Shown piece by piece: positions 1-10,329 of a DNA stretch of 64,000 nt. The position numbers were made by a program, and so were the translations under genes. Positions within the stretch are counted from its first letter, which is position 1; each line of letters begins with the position of its first letter. Under the pieces are notes generated by a model. It was not told where the DNA came from. It saw only the letters and a list, made by a program, of their open reading frames with translations, and searched no databases. The stretch comes from Akkermansiaceae bacterium (GTDB lineage Bacteria; Verrucomicrobiota; Verrucomicrobiia; Verrucomicrobiales; Akkermansiaceae): assembly GCA_903919975.1 (NCBI GenBank), contig CAIXKE010000014.1:164217-228216 (forward strand). The letters run 5' to 3'.

Positions 1-2
1 CC

Positions 3-545
3 TATATCCCATGCGAATATTCGCGTCCCCTAGTTTGGCAAGAGCATGCGGCCGACAGGTTCCGCCAACATATCGGTCAAAACATACGCCATCCCGATGG
101 CACGCTTACCGATAAGGCGCGATCCCTGATCAAATCCAGAATCCGCAAGTTTGACGGACATTTGACCACGGCGAGCCTCCTACTCATTGAAGAAGGAGTT
201 CTCATGAGTGACGGAACACTGAGCGACAAAGCCAGAAATCATGTGATCGAGGGATGGCGTAAGCCGACCGGCAGGTTGACTGACAAAGGAAAAAGAAAGG
301 GGTTGTCTCATCGCTGTTGGACTGCCGATGAAATCGAAGAGATAAAGGGCAAAACCCTTTACGAGACCCACTCTGGAATCTGCGAACTTGAGTTGATTCT
401 CCACATCTGTCGATTCCGGCGGGTGATTGAGGTCTCCGAATCCCCGGATTGCCCGATTTTTAAATATCACTCGTATTCCGGCCAGCTCCGGCCGCACGCG
501 GACACAATCCTGCCAGCCGATCCCCTATCCCCAACGCCCGGGTAG
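3..545 (+). CDS. C-terminal part of an unidentified repeat protein (5' end outside window)
   Basis: The frame is open from the first bases of the window, so this is probably the 3' end of a longer gene; an internal ATG at 162 could also be a start. The protein contains degenerate short repeats: DGTLTDKAR near the left edge, DGTLSDKAR about 40 residues later, then GRLTDKGK. Each is followed by a basic stretch. I do not recognise a family. It converges on the minus-strand DUF5131 gene with about 56 bp between the two stops. The last ~40 residues are less convincing as protein, so the true coding end could be earlier. Confidence 0.4.
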   Translation, partial: YIPCEYSRPLVWQEHAADRFRQHIGQNIRHPDGTLTDKARSLIKSRIRKFDGHLTTASLLLIEEGVLMSDGTLSDKARNHVIEGWRKPTGRLTDKGKRKGLSHRCWTADEIEEIKGKTLYETHSGICELELILHICRFRRVIEVSESPDCPIFKYHSYSGQLRPHADTILPADPLSPTPG

Positions 546-601
546 CTTGTGCGATGAGCTTTCATGCCGACGCTCGATCCTTTGCAGTTAGAGAAACGCG
601 C

Positions 602-2332
602 TCAAATCAAATCCTCGAGTTCGTTGAGCATTGCTTCGAGCTCCTCCCATGATCCTCGTCTCGCAATGGCATCTTTTAAGCGGCCAACCACAACAACCCG
701 CTGCTGCCCGCGGGACAGCAAAGTTTTTGCCGGGGCGGTCGGCTCCAGAATATCAAACACGGCATCCTGAACCTGGTTAGCAGTTGGCTGACCCTCGGCC
801 TTCTCGACTGCTGTGGTCCATGCCAGTTTCCTCTTCTCCGGATCTTGGAGCCGTTGCAGTGGTCGGACCTGGGATTCGGAAATCGGCATCACTGCGGAAT
901 CGTTGCCAATTGGTAACGATTGCGAAATTTCCATCGCGATCCGGCTGGCCTGGATCAAGCGATGAGCATGGGGTTTGGAGACACCCACGACGGACCGACA
1001 ATAAACCTCCCAACCGCTGTAACCGCCTGCTCTCCATAACTCGCGGTCATGGATTTCCTTCAAGGCCGTCCCGCAATCCAAAAACGCTTTCGCGCCGAGC
1101 CGGACGCACCGGTCGAGGCGCTTGAACTCGGAAATCTCCTCGCGGGTTGCTGGCTTTTCATTCCGAGCGGCGGCACTGCCATCACGGCGACCCATGACAG
1201 GCTGCGATGTTTTCTCGTCAGCGCGGTAGTCATGGAAATAGGCCGGAAATTCGCGGATGCGTAACGACTCATCCCACTCGCTCCAATCCCCGCCGTGTCT
1301 GTCATGGAGCCGGAAAACCTCTCCGTCTCTTGAAGGGTTCCGGCCAAGTTGCTTCAGAAAGAATGCGACATCGTTCTTGCGGCAATGTTCCCGGAGTTCC
1401 TCCGCCCACTCGATGGCGAAGGGTCGCGTAAGATCCCCGGCACCGGATTCGCCGCCGACAATAACCCAGTCGATGCCTTTGAGGTTGAGTTTTCGCGGTG
1501 GAATTCTTTCCCACAGGGGTTCGATAGATAGCCCTCGGACTGACGCCTTCACGCGACGAAGATGGTCGATGCGTCCCAGCTTCTCGGCATCTGGACCGGT
1601 GACGGTGGTCATCGCGCATACGTTGGGCGGAAAACCGCCGATGAGTTGAGCGAACTCGGCCATGCGCTCCGGGCGTTTTGTGAGCCATAGCCAGAGGTGC
1701 CGCTTTCCACTGTCGGACCGGATAGCCGGCATCAAGTCGGATTTGAGATACGGAAAATCCGCTTTTGTGCTCAGGGCGTCCCCCATGTCGGAAACGAAAA
1801 TCATCCGAGGGAGAGCTTCTTTCCATGGCTTCTCCGGGTGCTGGCGACCTAGAAGGTCGGGCCATTCTGCCGCATCCCCAACTCTGCCGGGAAACTGTGT
1901 AACCGCCTCGAATATTGGCGCATAACCCCTGTTTGTGCCGCGTTCTGGTTTCGCGATGTTGAGGCCCTTGTTCAGGTGGAGCACGGCGGCGTAGCAGGTG
2001 ATCGCCTTGCGTATTGCGCCTACAGCAGCATCACCAGCGTCCTTTCCGTGTTCCCGCCTGATTCGATCCGCAAACTCGTGCCGAAGATGCCAGATGTTCG
2101 TGGTGTTCACTGTTTTCTTGTGACCGGCGAGTGGGGTCTTGATCCTTCCGTGGGTCTCGTCCACCAAACTCTTGTACACCGCTTTGCTGTTGATGGCGGC
2201 CCCGGCTTCTGAAACTGCACCATCAACGGCTGCCAAAATCTCACCAGGTCCGGGAAACAACTCACAACCCCCGCAACCCATAATTGGATTTACGGTGGAA
2301 TCGCACCATTGAATATCGGTATTCTTTGACAT
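602..2332 (-). CDS. DUF5131 / phage Gp37-Gp68-like protein with C-terminal extension
   Basis: 576 residues. The N-terminus has the pattern of the DUF5131 (phage Gp37/Gp68) family: an early Trp-Asp and Asn-Pro motif followed by clustered Cys (WCDSTVNPIMGCGGC, about residues 9-23), then WLTKRPERM in the middle and a GGESG motif near residue 295. These conserved Cys suggest metal or cluster binding; the molecular function is not established to my knowledge. Residues ~400-576 look like a separate helical DNA-binding-like region (GGYSGWEVYCRS..., then helices rich in Arg/Gln), reminiscent of the domain found after ParB-like proteins. The start ATG is at 2332. The gene is divergent from drmD with about 280 bp between them. 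DUF5131 proteins are common on phages and genomic islands, so this fits an accessory locus. Confidence 0.7.
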   Translation of the reverse strand: MSKNTDIQWCDSTVNPIMGCGGCELFPGPGEILAAVDGAVSEAGAAINSKAVYKSLVDETHGRIKTPLAGHKKTVNTTNIWHLRHEFADRIRREHGKDAGDAAVGAIRKAITCYAAVLHLNKGLNIAKPERGTNRGYAPIFEAVTQFPGRVGDAAEWPDLLGRQHPEKPWKEALPRMIFVSDMGDALSTKADFPYLKSDLMPAIRSDSGKRHLWLWLTKRPERMAEFAQLIGGFPPNVCAMTTVTGPDAEKLGRIDHLRRVKASVRGLSIEPLWERIPPRKLNLKGIDWVIVGGESGAGDLTRPFAIEWAEELREHCRKNDVAFFLKQLGRNPSRDGEVFRLHDRHGGDWSEWDESLRIREFPAYFHDYRADEKTSQPVMGRRDGSAAARNEKPATREEISEFKRLDRCVRLGAKAFLDCGTALKEIHDRELWRAGGYSGWEVYCRSVVGVSKPHAHRLIQASRIAMEISQSLPIGNDSAVMPISESQVRPLQRLQDPEKRKLAWTTAVEKAEGQPTANQVQDAVFDILEPTAPAKTLLSRGQQRVVVVGRLKDAIARRGSWEELEAMLNELEDLI

Positions 2333-2609
2333 GAAAATAAATTAAACTTTCAAGGCTTTCCAACATTGAAAATGCACAGTGTCACCATGTCGAGCTATTC
2401 CCGGCCACACCGATTGCCGAACCTCTGTATTTTTCTGAGGTGCCGTGTTGCTGGTTCTTGTGAATATCTGGTGTGCAACTCGGTTTTCGTAGGGGGGCGG
2501 CTTCCAGATTAGATGTTGTTCACAGAGCCCCAACAAAAATCAATGAAACCATTGTGCTGTCTTGATTCACCTTGGCAATGCGCCCCCTTGCTGTTGGAAT
2601 TCGTTGAAC

Positions 2610-5600
2610 ATGAATTGCTCCGATAATCTCCCCCAATCTGGACAAGTTGTTCGTGTCCGGACTAGGACGTGGTTGGTGGAAAACGTCGAAGCCGACCCGG
2701 GTTACGGCTCAACGGTTTCCCTAGCCTGTCTTGACGACGACGCCCAAGGAGAAAAGCTTTCCGTCGATTGGGACCTGGAACTCGACCGCCGCATTGTCAG
2801 CGAGGAGGCGTGGAAGGACATCGGCAAAAAAGGTTTCGATCCGCCTCGGGAGTTTGCCGCCTTTTTGAACACCCTGCGCTGGAACTGCGTCACCGCGACC
2901 GATCCGCGCCTGTTCCAATCGCCTTTCCGGGCCGGCATCCGCATCGACCCCTATCAATTGGTCCCTCTGAGGAAGGCGCTGCGGCTCCCTCGGGTAAATT
3001 TATTCATCGCCGACGACGTCGGCCTTGGGAAAACCATCGAGGCAGGCCTGATTGCCAGCGAACTGCTGCTGCGTCGGCGCGTCCGCGACATCGTGGTGGC
3101 GTGCCCGCCCTCGATGCTTCTCCAATGGAAAGACGAACTCGAAAACCGCTTCGGCCTGACTTTCGAGATTTTTGACCGCTCCTACATGGAGAAAATCCGG
3201 CGGGAGCGCGGGCACACCGTGAATGCTTGGGACACCTTTCCCCGCTTCCTGATCTCCCACAAGCTACTCATCGACGAAACCTATGTGGCACCGATGCGCG
3301 ATTGGTTGGACAACCTCCGTCCCGGTTCGCTGCTGATTCTGGACGAGGCCCACCACGCTGCCCCGTCCAGTAGCTCGAAATACGCCATCGACTCCCAGAT
3401 CACCAAGGCGATCCGGAATCTAGCCTTCCGCTTCGAGCACCGGCTTTTCCTTTCTGCCACGCCTCACAACGGGCACAGCAACAGCTTTTCCTCCCTGCTT
3501 GAAATCCTCGACCGCGAACGCTTCGTGCGCGGCGTTAAAGTGGACGGCAAGCTCCGTGACGACGTGATGATCCGGCGGCTCAAGGACGACCTTCGCTCCA
3601 TCGGTGTACCAGGATTTCCTGACCGGCGGGTAATCCAGGTCAACCTGCCACAAGACCTCGGATTTGACACCCTCCCAGAAGATACACCAGAACTTGCGCT
3701 CGCCGTCCTGCTCGACCGCTACCGGACCATTCGGCTGGATTCCATGGCCGGATCCACCAAGAAGCAGCGATCCCACTTCGAGTTGCTAACCACTCAACTC
3801 CAACAGCGACTGCTCTCGTCGGCCGAGGCCTTCGCCCGCACTCTCCGCGTCCACCGCGTCACCATGGAGCGGATCTGGACCAAGGAGTCGGCTTTGCTCC
3901 CAGACGCCAAGGTCCGCCCCGACCTGCTCAACGCTGTCGATTCAGAAGACGACCGGTCTATCCTTTCCGAAGAGCAACTCGACCAACTTTTCGATCTTGA
4001 GACAGAAAAAACCACCTTGGCCGCTGCCTCGGACACCGCGCCTTCAGAAAGTGAGCGCCGCCTGTTGGCTGAAATGACGGCCATTGCCGAGAAAGCCCGG
4101 GTCGAGCCAGATGCGAAAATTCAATACCTGGTGCAATGGATTCAAGAAAACCAATGCGCCGGGGCGTCGCTTCCTGCGAATGGCGCTCCTGCGGCAAATG
4201 GTCCGTGGACCCATCGCCGTCTCATCATCTTTACCGAGTGGGACGACACCAAGCGCTTCATCGAAAAACACCTGAAATCCGCCATCACCGGCACCGACCG
4301 TTGGGATGAACGGATCGAGATTTTCCACGGCCCTACCCCCTTCCAGAAAAAAGAGGATCTCAAACGCGCTTTCAACACTCCGCCGGACAAACACCCGGTC
4401 CGCATCCTCATCTGCACCGATGCCGCCCGTGAGGGGCTCAATCTCCAGGCCCATTGCCACGACCTCATCCACTTCGATGTCCCGTGGAATCCAGCCCGGA
4501 TGGAGCAGCGCAACGGGCGTATTGACCGGAAACTTCAACCGAACAGCGAGGTTTTTTGCCGCTACTTCTATTACACTCAGCGCCCCGAGGACAAAGTGCT
4601 ACGCGTGCTCGCCCGTAAAACCCGCACAATCAAGGATGAGCTAGGCAGTTTTACGGACGTTATCTCCAAAAAACTCAAAACCGGTATCCGCCGCGAAATC
4701 GCAGCACGCACCGCCGATGAACTCGACCACCTGACCGACGCGGAAGCGGACGCCGTCCGAGATGAAGAACTTGAGTCGACACGTTCCAGGCACGCTGACC
4801 TCCGCGAGGAAATCGGCGTGGTGGAGCGGCAACTCAACGAATCCCGCAAGGCGATTCACTTTGATTCTCCAATGCTTCAGGATGCCATCTCCTGCTCGCT
4901 GAAGCTTCTCGACGTAGAAGGCCTCAAGCCTGCGGATAATGGCCACTTCACCCTGCCCGACCTCGAATCCCGCCGGGGTGCTGATCCAAAATGGGCGGCC
5001 ACACTGGACACCTTGCGCCCGCCGCCGGAGAGTGGGAAACGTGATTACCAATGGCGGAGGGATTGCCCTATCCGCCCGGTCACATTCGATGCCCCGGACG
5101 GCATCGACGACAGTGTCGTTCAACTCCACCTTTCCCACCGGTTAGTCCAGCGCTTGCTCGGCCGCTTCACCTCACAGGGATTCGTTTACGACGACCTATC
5201 CCGTGCCTGCCTCGCCACCTCGGATGATTCCATCCCGCGTGTCGTGCTGCTAGGCCGCATTTCGGTCTATGGCCCTCATGCCTCCCGTTTGCATGAGGAG
5301 GTAATCACCATCACCGCACGGTGGACCCCGCACGAGGGTCGCACCAAGCCGTTGGCTCCATTCGCCCGCGATGGTGAGCAACGCACGATGGAACTGCTTC
5401 AACAAAACCTCGGCCCTGGCTTGCAACGTGAAGTTCCCACCGCTGTCCGCGCAAAGCTCACCGCTGCCATTCGTACCGATGTTGATGACCTGCATGCCCA
5501 TCTCCACCCCCGTGGTGAGGAGGCGTTGGCAGACGCAGAAAAGAAACTAAAAGCCCGCGGCGAGGCGGAAGCATCCGAACTGATCCGAATCCTTCAGGAC

Positions 5601-5840
5601 CAACGTAAGCGCGTCATCACCGAACTCGCTAAAAACAAGGACTGGCAGCAATTGGAACTCGGCCTCAATGACGATGAGCAAAAACAGCGCGAGTCCGACA
5701 TCAAACACTGGGAATCGTGGCTCACCAATGTCGATGGCGACCTCCAGCGGGAACCCGACCGGATCCGCGAATTCTACTCCGTCAAATCCCACCGTATCGA
5801 ACCTGTTGGAATTGTCTATCTGATGCCCTCAGCCCCATGA
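2610..5840 (+). CDS. drmD: DrmD, SNF2-family helicase of class 1 DISARM
   Basis: SNF2/SWI2-type superfamily 2 helicase of 1076 residues. Visible motifs are Walker A DDVGLGKT (~residue 134), DEAH box LILDEAHHA (~244), LFLSATPHNG (motif III, ~280), REGLNLQAH (motif V, ~607) and RNGRIDRK (motif VI, ~634). The long C-terminal part is charged and helical. I chose the ATG at 2610; an upstream in-frame TTG at 2562 would add 16 unconvincing residues. It is the first gene of a drmD-drmMI-...-drmA-drmB-drmC order, which is the class 1 DISARM arrangement. In DISARM it is thought to act on phage DNA together with DrmA/DrmB. Its stop overlaps the drmMI start by ATGA, indicating translational coupling. Confidence 0.9.
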   Translation: MNCSDNLPQSGQVVRVRTRTWLVENVEADPGYGSTVSLACLDDDAQGEKLSVDWDLELDRRIVSEEAWKDIGKKGFDPPREFAAFLNTLRWNCVTATDPRLFQSPFRAGIRIDPYQLVPLRKALRLPRVNLFIADDVGLGKTIEAGLIASELLLRRRVRDIVVACPPSMLLQWKDELENRFGLTFEIFDRSYMEKIRRERGHTVNAWDTFPRFLISHKLLIDETYVAPMRDWLDNLRPGSLLILDEAHHAAPSSSSKYAIDSQITKAIRNLAFRFEHRLFLSATPHNGHSNSFSSLLEILDRERFVRGVKVDGKLRDDVMIRRLKDDLRSIGVPGFPDRRVIQVNLPQDLGFDTLPEDTPELALAVLLDRYRTIRLDSMAGSTKKQRSHFELLTTQLQQRLLSSAEAFARTLRVHRVTMERIWTKESALLPDAKVRPDLLNAVDSEDDRSILSEEQLDQLFDLETEKTTLAAASDTAPSESERRLLAEMTAIAEKARVEPDAKIQYLVQWIQENQCAGASLPANGAPAANGPWTHRRLIIFTEWDDTKRFIEKHLKSAITGTDRWDERIEIFHGPTPFQKKEDLKRAFNTPPDKHPVRILICTDAAREGLNLQAHCHDLIHFDVPWNPARMEQRNGRIDRKLQPNSEVFCRYFYYTQRPEDKVLRVLARKTRTIKDELGSFTDVISKKLKTGIRREIAARTADELDHLTDAEADAVRDEELESTRSRHADLREEIGVVERQLNESRKAIHFDSPMLQDAISCSLKLLDVEGLKPADNGHFTLPDLESRRGADPKWAATLDTLRPPPESGKRDYQWRRDCPIRPVTFDAPDGIDDSVVQLHLSHRLVQRLLGRFTSQGFVYDDLSRACLATSDDSIPRVVLLGRISVYGPHASRLHEEVITITARWTPHEGRTKPLAPFARDGEQRTMELLQQNLGPGLQREVPTAVRAKLTAAIRTDVDDLHAHLHPRGEEALADAEKKLKARGEAEASELIRILQDQRKRVITELAKNKDWQQLELGLNDDEQKQRESDIKHWESWLTNVDGDLQREPDRIREFYSVKSHRIEPVGIVYLMPSAP

Positions 5841-8800
5841 TCCCAGATCCCCGCAAACTTGCTATCTCAGAGCATCAGCGTTGGCTAGGCTACCTTCAGC
5901 CCGAAGGGCTAGTCGTTTCTCCTCTCGCGCTCGTGGACAGCCAGGTCCAGCTCGATACCGGAAAATATGCCGAAGTGCAGGAGCGCTTGATGGATTCTCT
6001 ATCCACGGATCCTGCCACGGGTCGCCAGATTATAGGCCACTTCGCATTCTTCGCCCGTGATTTCCTCGGATGGAAGGACGACCTGCTCTCAATCTTCTCA
6101 GTGTCGGCCGAGGTCCCGGACGCGCTCCGCATCTCCACCGGGGAACACGGCGAAATCCTTCAGCCGGACGCCGCCTACAAGTTCTTCCATCCCGCCGATC
6201 CGGCCAATCCCTGGATACTCCTCGTTCGCCAGTTGGAAACCGGACTGGCCCTTGACGAAATCCCGGACGGCAAAAAGGAACATGGCTGGGTCGCCACTCC
6301 CTATCAGAAGTTTGAGCGCCTGTTACGCGAGACCAAGGTACCCATCGGCATCCTCTGCAACGGCCACTCCGTCCGTCTCACTTATGCGCCCAAAGGCGAA
6401 AACTCCGGCTCCATCACTTTCCCGGTAGCCTTCATGACGGAACTCGCCGGTCGTTCCGTGGCCAGCGCTCTGGATCTTCTTCTCTCTCACCGCCGTCTCA
6501 TCACCGTTCCCGAAGGCCTCCGGCTCCCGGCACTCCTGCGTAAAAGCCGCGACTATCAGGCGAATGTCTCGACCGCGCTCTCCGGCCAGGTCCTTGAATC
6601 CCTCTACGAACTTGCCCGCGGATTCCAGGCAGCCGATGAAAAATCCGGGCGCACCCTGCTCACGTCTGTCTGGGATCGTGACCCGCAGGAAATCTATGGC
6701 GGCCTAATCAGTTCGCTCCTGCGCTTGGTGTTCCTACTCTATGCAGAGGACCGAAGCCTCATGCCTTCCGGTGAGCTCTATCAGCGGAACTATTCCGTCC
6801 AAGGCCTCTTCGAACAACTCCGCACTGATCACGAGCGCTATCCCGACACAATGGACGATCGTTATGCCGGCTGGCCGCGCCTGCTCGCGCTCTTCCGCGC
6901 CGTACACGGCGGCTGCCGCCATCGCTCGATGACATTGCCAGCCCGGCGCGGCCATCTATTCGACCCGGACCGATTCCCCTTCCTCGAAGGTAGGGCCACA
7001 TCCAAAGACGATCTCCCGGCATCGCTTCCGCGCATTTCCGACGGCACCCTGTTTCGTGTTCTCGAACTCCTCCTCTACCTCGACGGCGAACGCCTCTCCT
7101 ATCGGACACTTGATGTTGAACAAATTGGTTCTGTCTATGAAACCATCATGGGATTTGAGGTCCGAAAAGCCACTGGCCGTAGTGTTGCCCTCAAACCCAA
7201 AAAGGCCCATGGCGCTCCCGTCCACCTCGACATCGACGCCCTGCTCGCCGCGAAGCCCGCCGAACGCGAGAAAACTCTGCTCGAAGACGCAGACACCAAA
7301 TTGCCCGATGCCGCATCCAAGGCACTGAAATCCTCCTCCACTCACGACGATCTCCTCGCCGCCCTCGACAAGCGCATCGACCGCCGCGCCACACCGCATC
7401 CAGTCCCCGCTGGCTCCATCATTCTCCAGCCCACCGATGAACGCCGTCGCTCTGGCTCACACTACACCGCCCGATCCTTCACCAATCCCATCGTCCGGAA
7501 AACCCTGGAGCCAATTCTCGACCGACTCGGCCGCCACCCGCTCCCCGCCGCAATCCTTGATCTGAAAATCTGTGACATCGCCATCGGCTCGGGCGCATTC
7601 CAAGTCGAAGTCTGCCGTCAGCTCGCCGACGAACTCGTCTCCTCGTGGCACTACCACAAATGTGTTCCGAAGATTCCTATTGATGAGGACGAGTTTCTCT
7701 ACGCCCGCCGCCTCGTCGCTCAGCGCTGCCTCTACGGCGTGGACCGCAACCCCATGGCTGTGGACCTCGCCAAGCTCTCCCTTTGGCTTGCCACCATGGC
7801 CAAGGACCACCCGTTCACCTTTCTCGATCACTCCATCAAGTGCGGCGACTCCCTTGTCGGCCTCACCAACCAGCAAATCGCCGCTTTCCACTGGGATCTA
7901 TCTCAATCTGGTGAATTGATTCTCGGACCCGACGACTTGGAAAAGCAAATTTCCGAAATCGTCGACGAACGTAAACATATTATTAATTTTTCAGAAGACA
8001 CCGAGACGGCCGTAATTACGAAGTCAGATTTCCTCGCCGCCGCAGAGTTCAAAGCAAAGTCCCTCAAAAACATCGGCGACATCATCGTTGCCGCCTTCTT
8101 CGCTGGCGAAAAGCCCAAGCAACGCCAACTGAATCGGGAAAAGTTCCTTCAGTGTTTTCTTGCTCTAAAAAAAGGCGATGCCGAACAAATACCTTGGGAA
8201 GTCAATACCCTCAAGCAACTCCGCAGCGGTGAGTTTCCGATTCGACCCTTTCATTGGGAAATCGAGTTCCCAGAAGTGTTCTCGCGGGAGAATCCAGGCT
8301 TCGATGCGATTGTGGGAAATCCGCCGTTCGCCGGCAAAAACACAATTTCGGCGGGAAGTAGAACCGGTTACCCCGATTGGCTTAAATCTGCCCATGAGAA
8401 TTCACACGGGAACGCTGATCTGGTTGCTCATTTCTTTCGCCGGGCTTTCTGCCAGCTTCGCCGTAATGGCACACTGGGGCTGATCGCAACTAATACGATT
8501 GGTCAAGGAGATACCCGCTCAACTGGCTTACGCTGCATCTGCACCGGGGGCGGAAATATTTACGCAGCAAGCAAACGCACAAAGTGGCCAGGTGAAGCAG
8601 CCGTAATTGTAAGTGTTGTATGGATAATTAAAGGCGAGTGGCAAGGTGCAAGAGTTTTGGATAATAGAGTAGTTTCACACATAACAGCCTATTTGTTTCA
8701 TGCAGGGACTGACGAGAATCCGACAGCTCTGAAGTCCAACAGAGGCATCAGTTTCCAAGGACCTATACCTCTTGGAATGGGTTTCACCTTCGACGATACA

Positions 8801-10324
8801 GACACAAAAGGAATTGCGAACTCAACAGAAACGATGCGAAATTTAATCGCAAAGGACTCTCGCAATGCGGAACGAATATTTCCATATATAGGAGGCGACG
8901 AGGTGTTGAATCATCCCGAACAAAAACATCATCGCTTTATTATTTCATTTGGAGATCTGACCGAAGATGAAGCTAGGAAGTGGCCTGATCTTTTTGAGAT
9001 CGTAGAAGAGCGAGTGAAACCTGTCCGAATTGAAGATAACCGTGAATCCTACCGGAAGTATTGGTGGCAGTTCGCGGAGAAACGCGGCGAGTTGACGGGC
9101 CTCCTCCAGTCTCGGGAGCGTATACTGATGCATCCCTTTACCGCCAGCTACGTCGCGTTTAGCTTTCTTCCTGCCAAGACAATCGTCTCTGGTCCTCATA
9201 ATGTCTTTCTCCTTGAAAAACACGCAGGTTTTTCAGTGTTACAGAGTCGCCTTCATGATTTGTGGACGCGTTTCTTTAGTTCGTCGCTTGAAGACCGACA
9301 ACGTTACACCGCCTCCGACTGCTTCGAAACCTTTCCCTTTCCCTCGGACTGGGAGATGAACTCCGCCTTAGAGAAAATCGGGCGGATCTACTACGAGTAT
9401 CGGGCTGCATTGATGGTTCAGAACAACGAGGGCCTGACGAAGACCTACAATAGGTTCCACGATCCAGAGGAGTGCTCGCCGGACATCCTCAAGCTGCGAG
9501 AACTTCACGCCGCCATGGACCGCGCCGTCCTCGACGCCTACGGATGGACCGACATTCCTACTGCCTGCGAATTCCTCCTGGACTACGAAGAAGACGAAGC
9601 CGACACCGAATCCCCAACTGGCAAGAAGCGCAACAAGAAAAAGCCATACCGCTACCGCTGGCCCGACGAAGTCCGCGACGAAGTTCTAGCTAAACTGCTC
9701 GCGCTAAACGCCGAACGAGCTGAACAAGAACGTCTATCTGGAAGCACCGGTAAAAAGTCCATCGCGAAGAAGGTGACGAAAAAGAAAACTCCCTCCCGAC
9801 AGGATGATAGACAGGATGATTTGTTCAGTCTCCCGATCCAAACGCCCGGATTGCGCGAACTGCCGACAGCTCCACGCATCATCGAGAAGAATCCTAACAT
9901 CTATGCCGCTGCTCTTGTCGCGGCCTTGCTTCACGAAGCGGAAGGCCCATTGCCATGGTATCGTCTCCGCGATGCCTACATCCTCGCGACATCACCGCGT
10001 CTCATGTTGAGCCATGCACTGCCCGACGAAAAGGACCGGGTTTTCGCTTGGACGCAGTCGTGGAAGCAGGTCGCCGGCCCCGAGCATCTCCTTCAGGCTA
10101 TTCTGAATCTGAGCGGTCGCAATCTTGCAGTGGAAAAGACAGTTACAGGTGAGCCGGCATTCTCCCTGCAGGATGGAGCGCTTCGCAATCCCGATTCCCA
10201 TACATGCTATGACGCGTGGCTCGCCCTGCAAATTTCCGAACCCTTCGCCAGCGATGTCATTCTGGACATTGGCGATTTCGACATCAAACGCCTTGATGAG
10301 CAGATTCTCGAACTTGTAGCCTAA
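5837..10324 (+). CDS. drmMI: DrmMI, N6-adenine DNA methyltransferase of class 1 DISARM
   Basis: 1495 residues when started at the ATG at 5837, which overlaps the drmD stop; a frame-compatible start at 5717 lies inside drmD and is not needed. It is a large Eco57I/BREX-like adenine methyltransferase: SAM-binding motif I IGSGAF near residue 584 and catalytic motif IV NPPF at about 828. The N-terminal ~550 residues are typical of the long lead region of these enzymes. In DISARM the methylase marks host DNA as self, so that the helicase module restricts only foreign DNA. The stretch coding residues ~880-1050 (about 8480-9000) is visibly AT-richer than its flanks and is the likely target-recognition region. 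The C-terminus has a Lys-rich linker (~1310) followed by a helical domain. Confidence 0.9.
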   Translation: MIPDPRKLAISEHQRWLGYLQPEGLVVSPLALVDSQVQLDTGKYAEVQERLMDSLSTDPATGRQIIGHFAFFARDFLGWKDDLLSIFSVSAEVPDALRISTGEHGEILQPDAAYKFFHPADPANPWILLVRQLETGLALDEIPDGKKEHGWVATPYQKFERLLRETKVPIGILCNGHSVRLTYAPKGENSGSITFPVAFMTELAGRSVASALDLLLSHRRLITVPEGLRLPALLRKSRDYQANVSTALSGQVLESLYELARGFQAADEKSGRTLLTSVWDRDPQEIYGGLISSLLRLVFLLYAEDRSLMPSGELYQRNYSVQGLFEQLRTDHERYPDTMDDRYAGWPRLLALFRAVHGGCRHRSMTLPARRGHLFDPDRFPFLEGRATSKDDLPASLPRISDGTLFRVLELLLYLDGERLSYRTLDVEQIGSVYETIMGFEVRKATGRSVALKPKKAHGAPVHLDIDALLAAKPAEREKTLLEDADTKLPDAASKALKSSSTHDDLLAALDKRIDRRATPHPVPAGSIILQPTDERRRSGSHYTARSFTNPIVRKTLEPILDRLGRHPLPAAILDLKICDIAIGSGAFQVEVCRQLADELVSSWHYHKCVPKIPIDEDEFLYARRLVAQRCLYGVDRNPMAVDLAKLSLWLATMAKDHPFTFLDHSIKCGDSLVGLTNQQIAAFHWDLSQSGELILGPDDLEKQISEIVDERKHIINFSEDTETAVITKSDFLAAAEFKAKSLKNIGDIIVAAFFAGEKPKQRQLNREKFLQCFLALKKGDAEQIPWEVNTLKQLRSGEFPIRPFHWEIEFPEVFSRENPGFDAIVGNPPFAGKNTISAGSRTGYPDWLKSAHENSHGNADLVAHFFRRAFCQLRRNGTLGLIATNTIGQGDTRSTGLRCICTGGGNIYAASKRTKWPGEAAVIVSVVWIIKGEWQGARVLDNRVVSHITAYLFHAGTDENPTALKSNRGISFQGPIPLGMGFTFDDTDTKGIANSTETMRNLIAKDSRNAERIFPYIGGDEVLNHPEQKHHRFIISFGDLTEDEARKWPDLFEIVEERVKPVRIEDNRESYRKYWWQFAEKRGELTGLLQSRERILMHPFTASYVAFSFLPAKTIVSGPHNVFLLEKHAGFSVLQSRLHDLWTRFFSSSLEDRQRYTASDCFETFPFPSDWEMNSALEKIGRIYYEYRAALMVQNNEGLTKTYNRFHDPEECSPDILKLRELHAAMDRAVLDAYGWTDIPTACEFLLDYEEDEADTESPTGKKRNKKKPYRYRWPDEVRDEVLAKLLALNAERAEQERLSGSTGKKSIAKKVTKKKTPSRQDDRQDDLFSLPIQTPGLRELPTAPRIIEKNPNIYAAALVAALLHEAEGPLPWYRLRDAYILATSPRLMLSHALPDEKDRVFAWTQSWKQVAGPEHLLQAILNLSGRNLAVEKTVTGEPAFSLQDGALRNPDSHTCYDAWLALQISEPFASDVILDIGDFDIKRLDEQILELVA

Positions 10325-10329
10325 CACCC

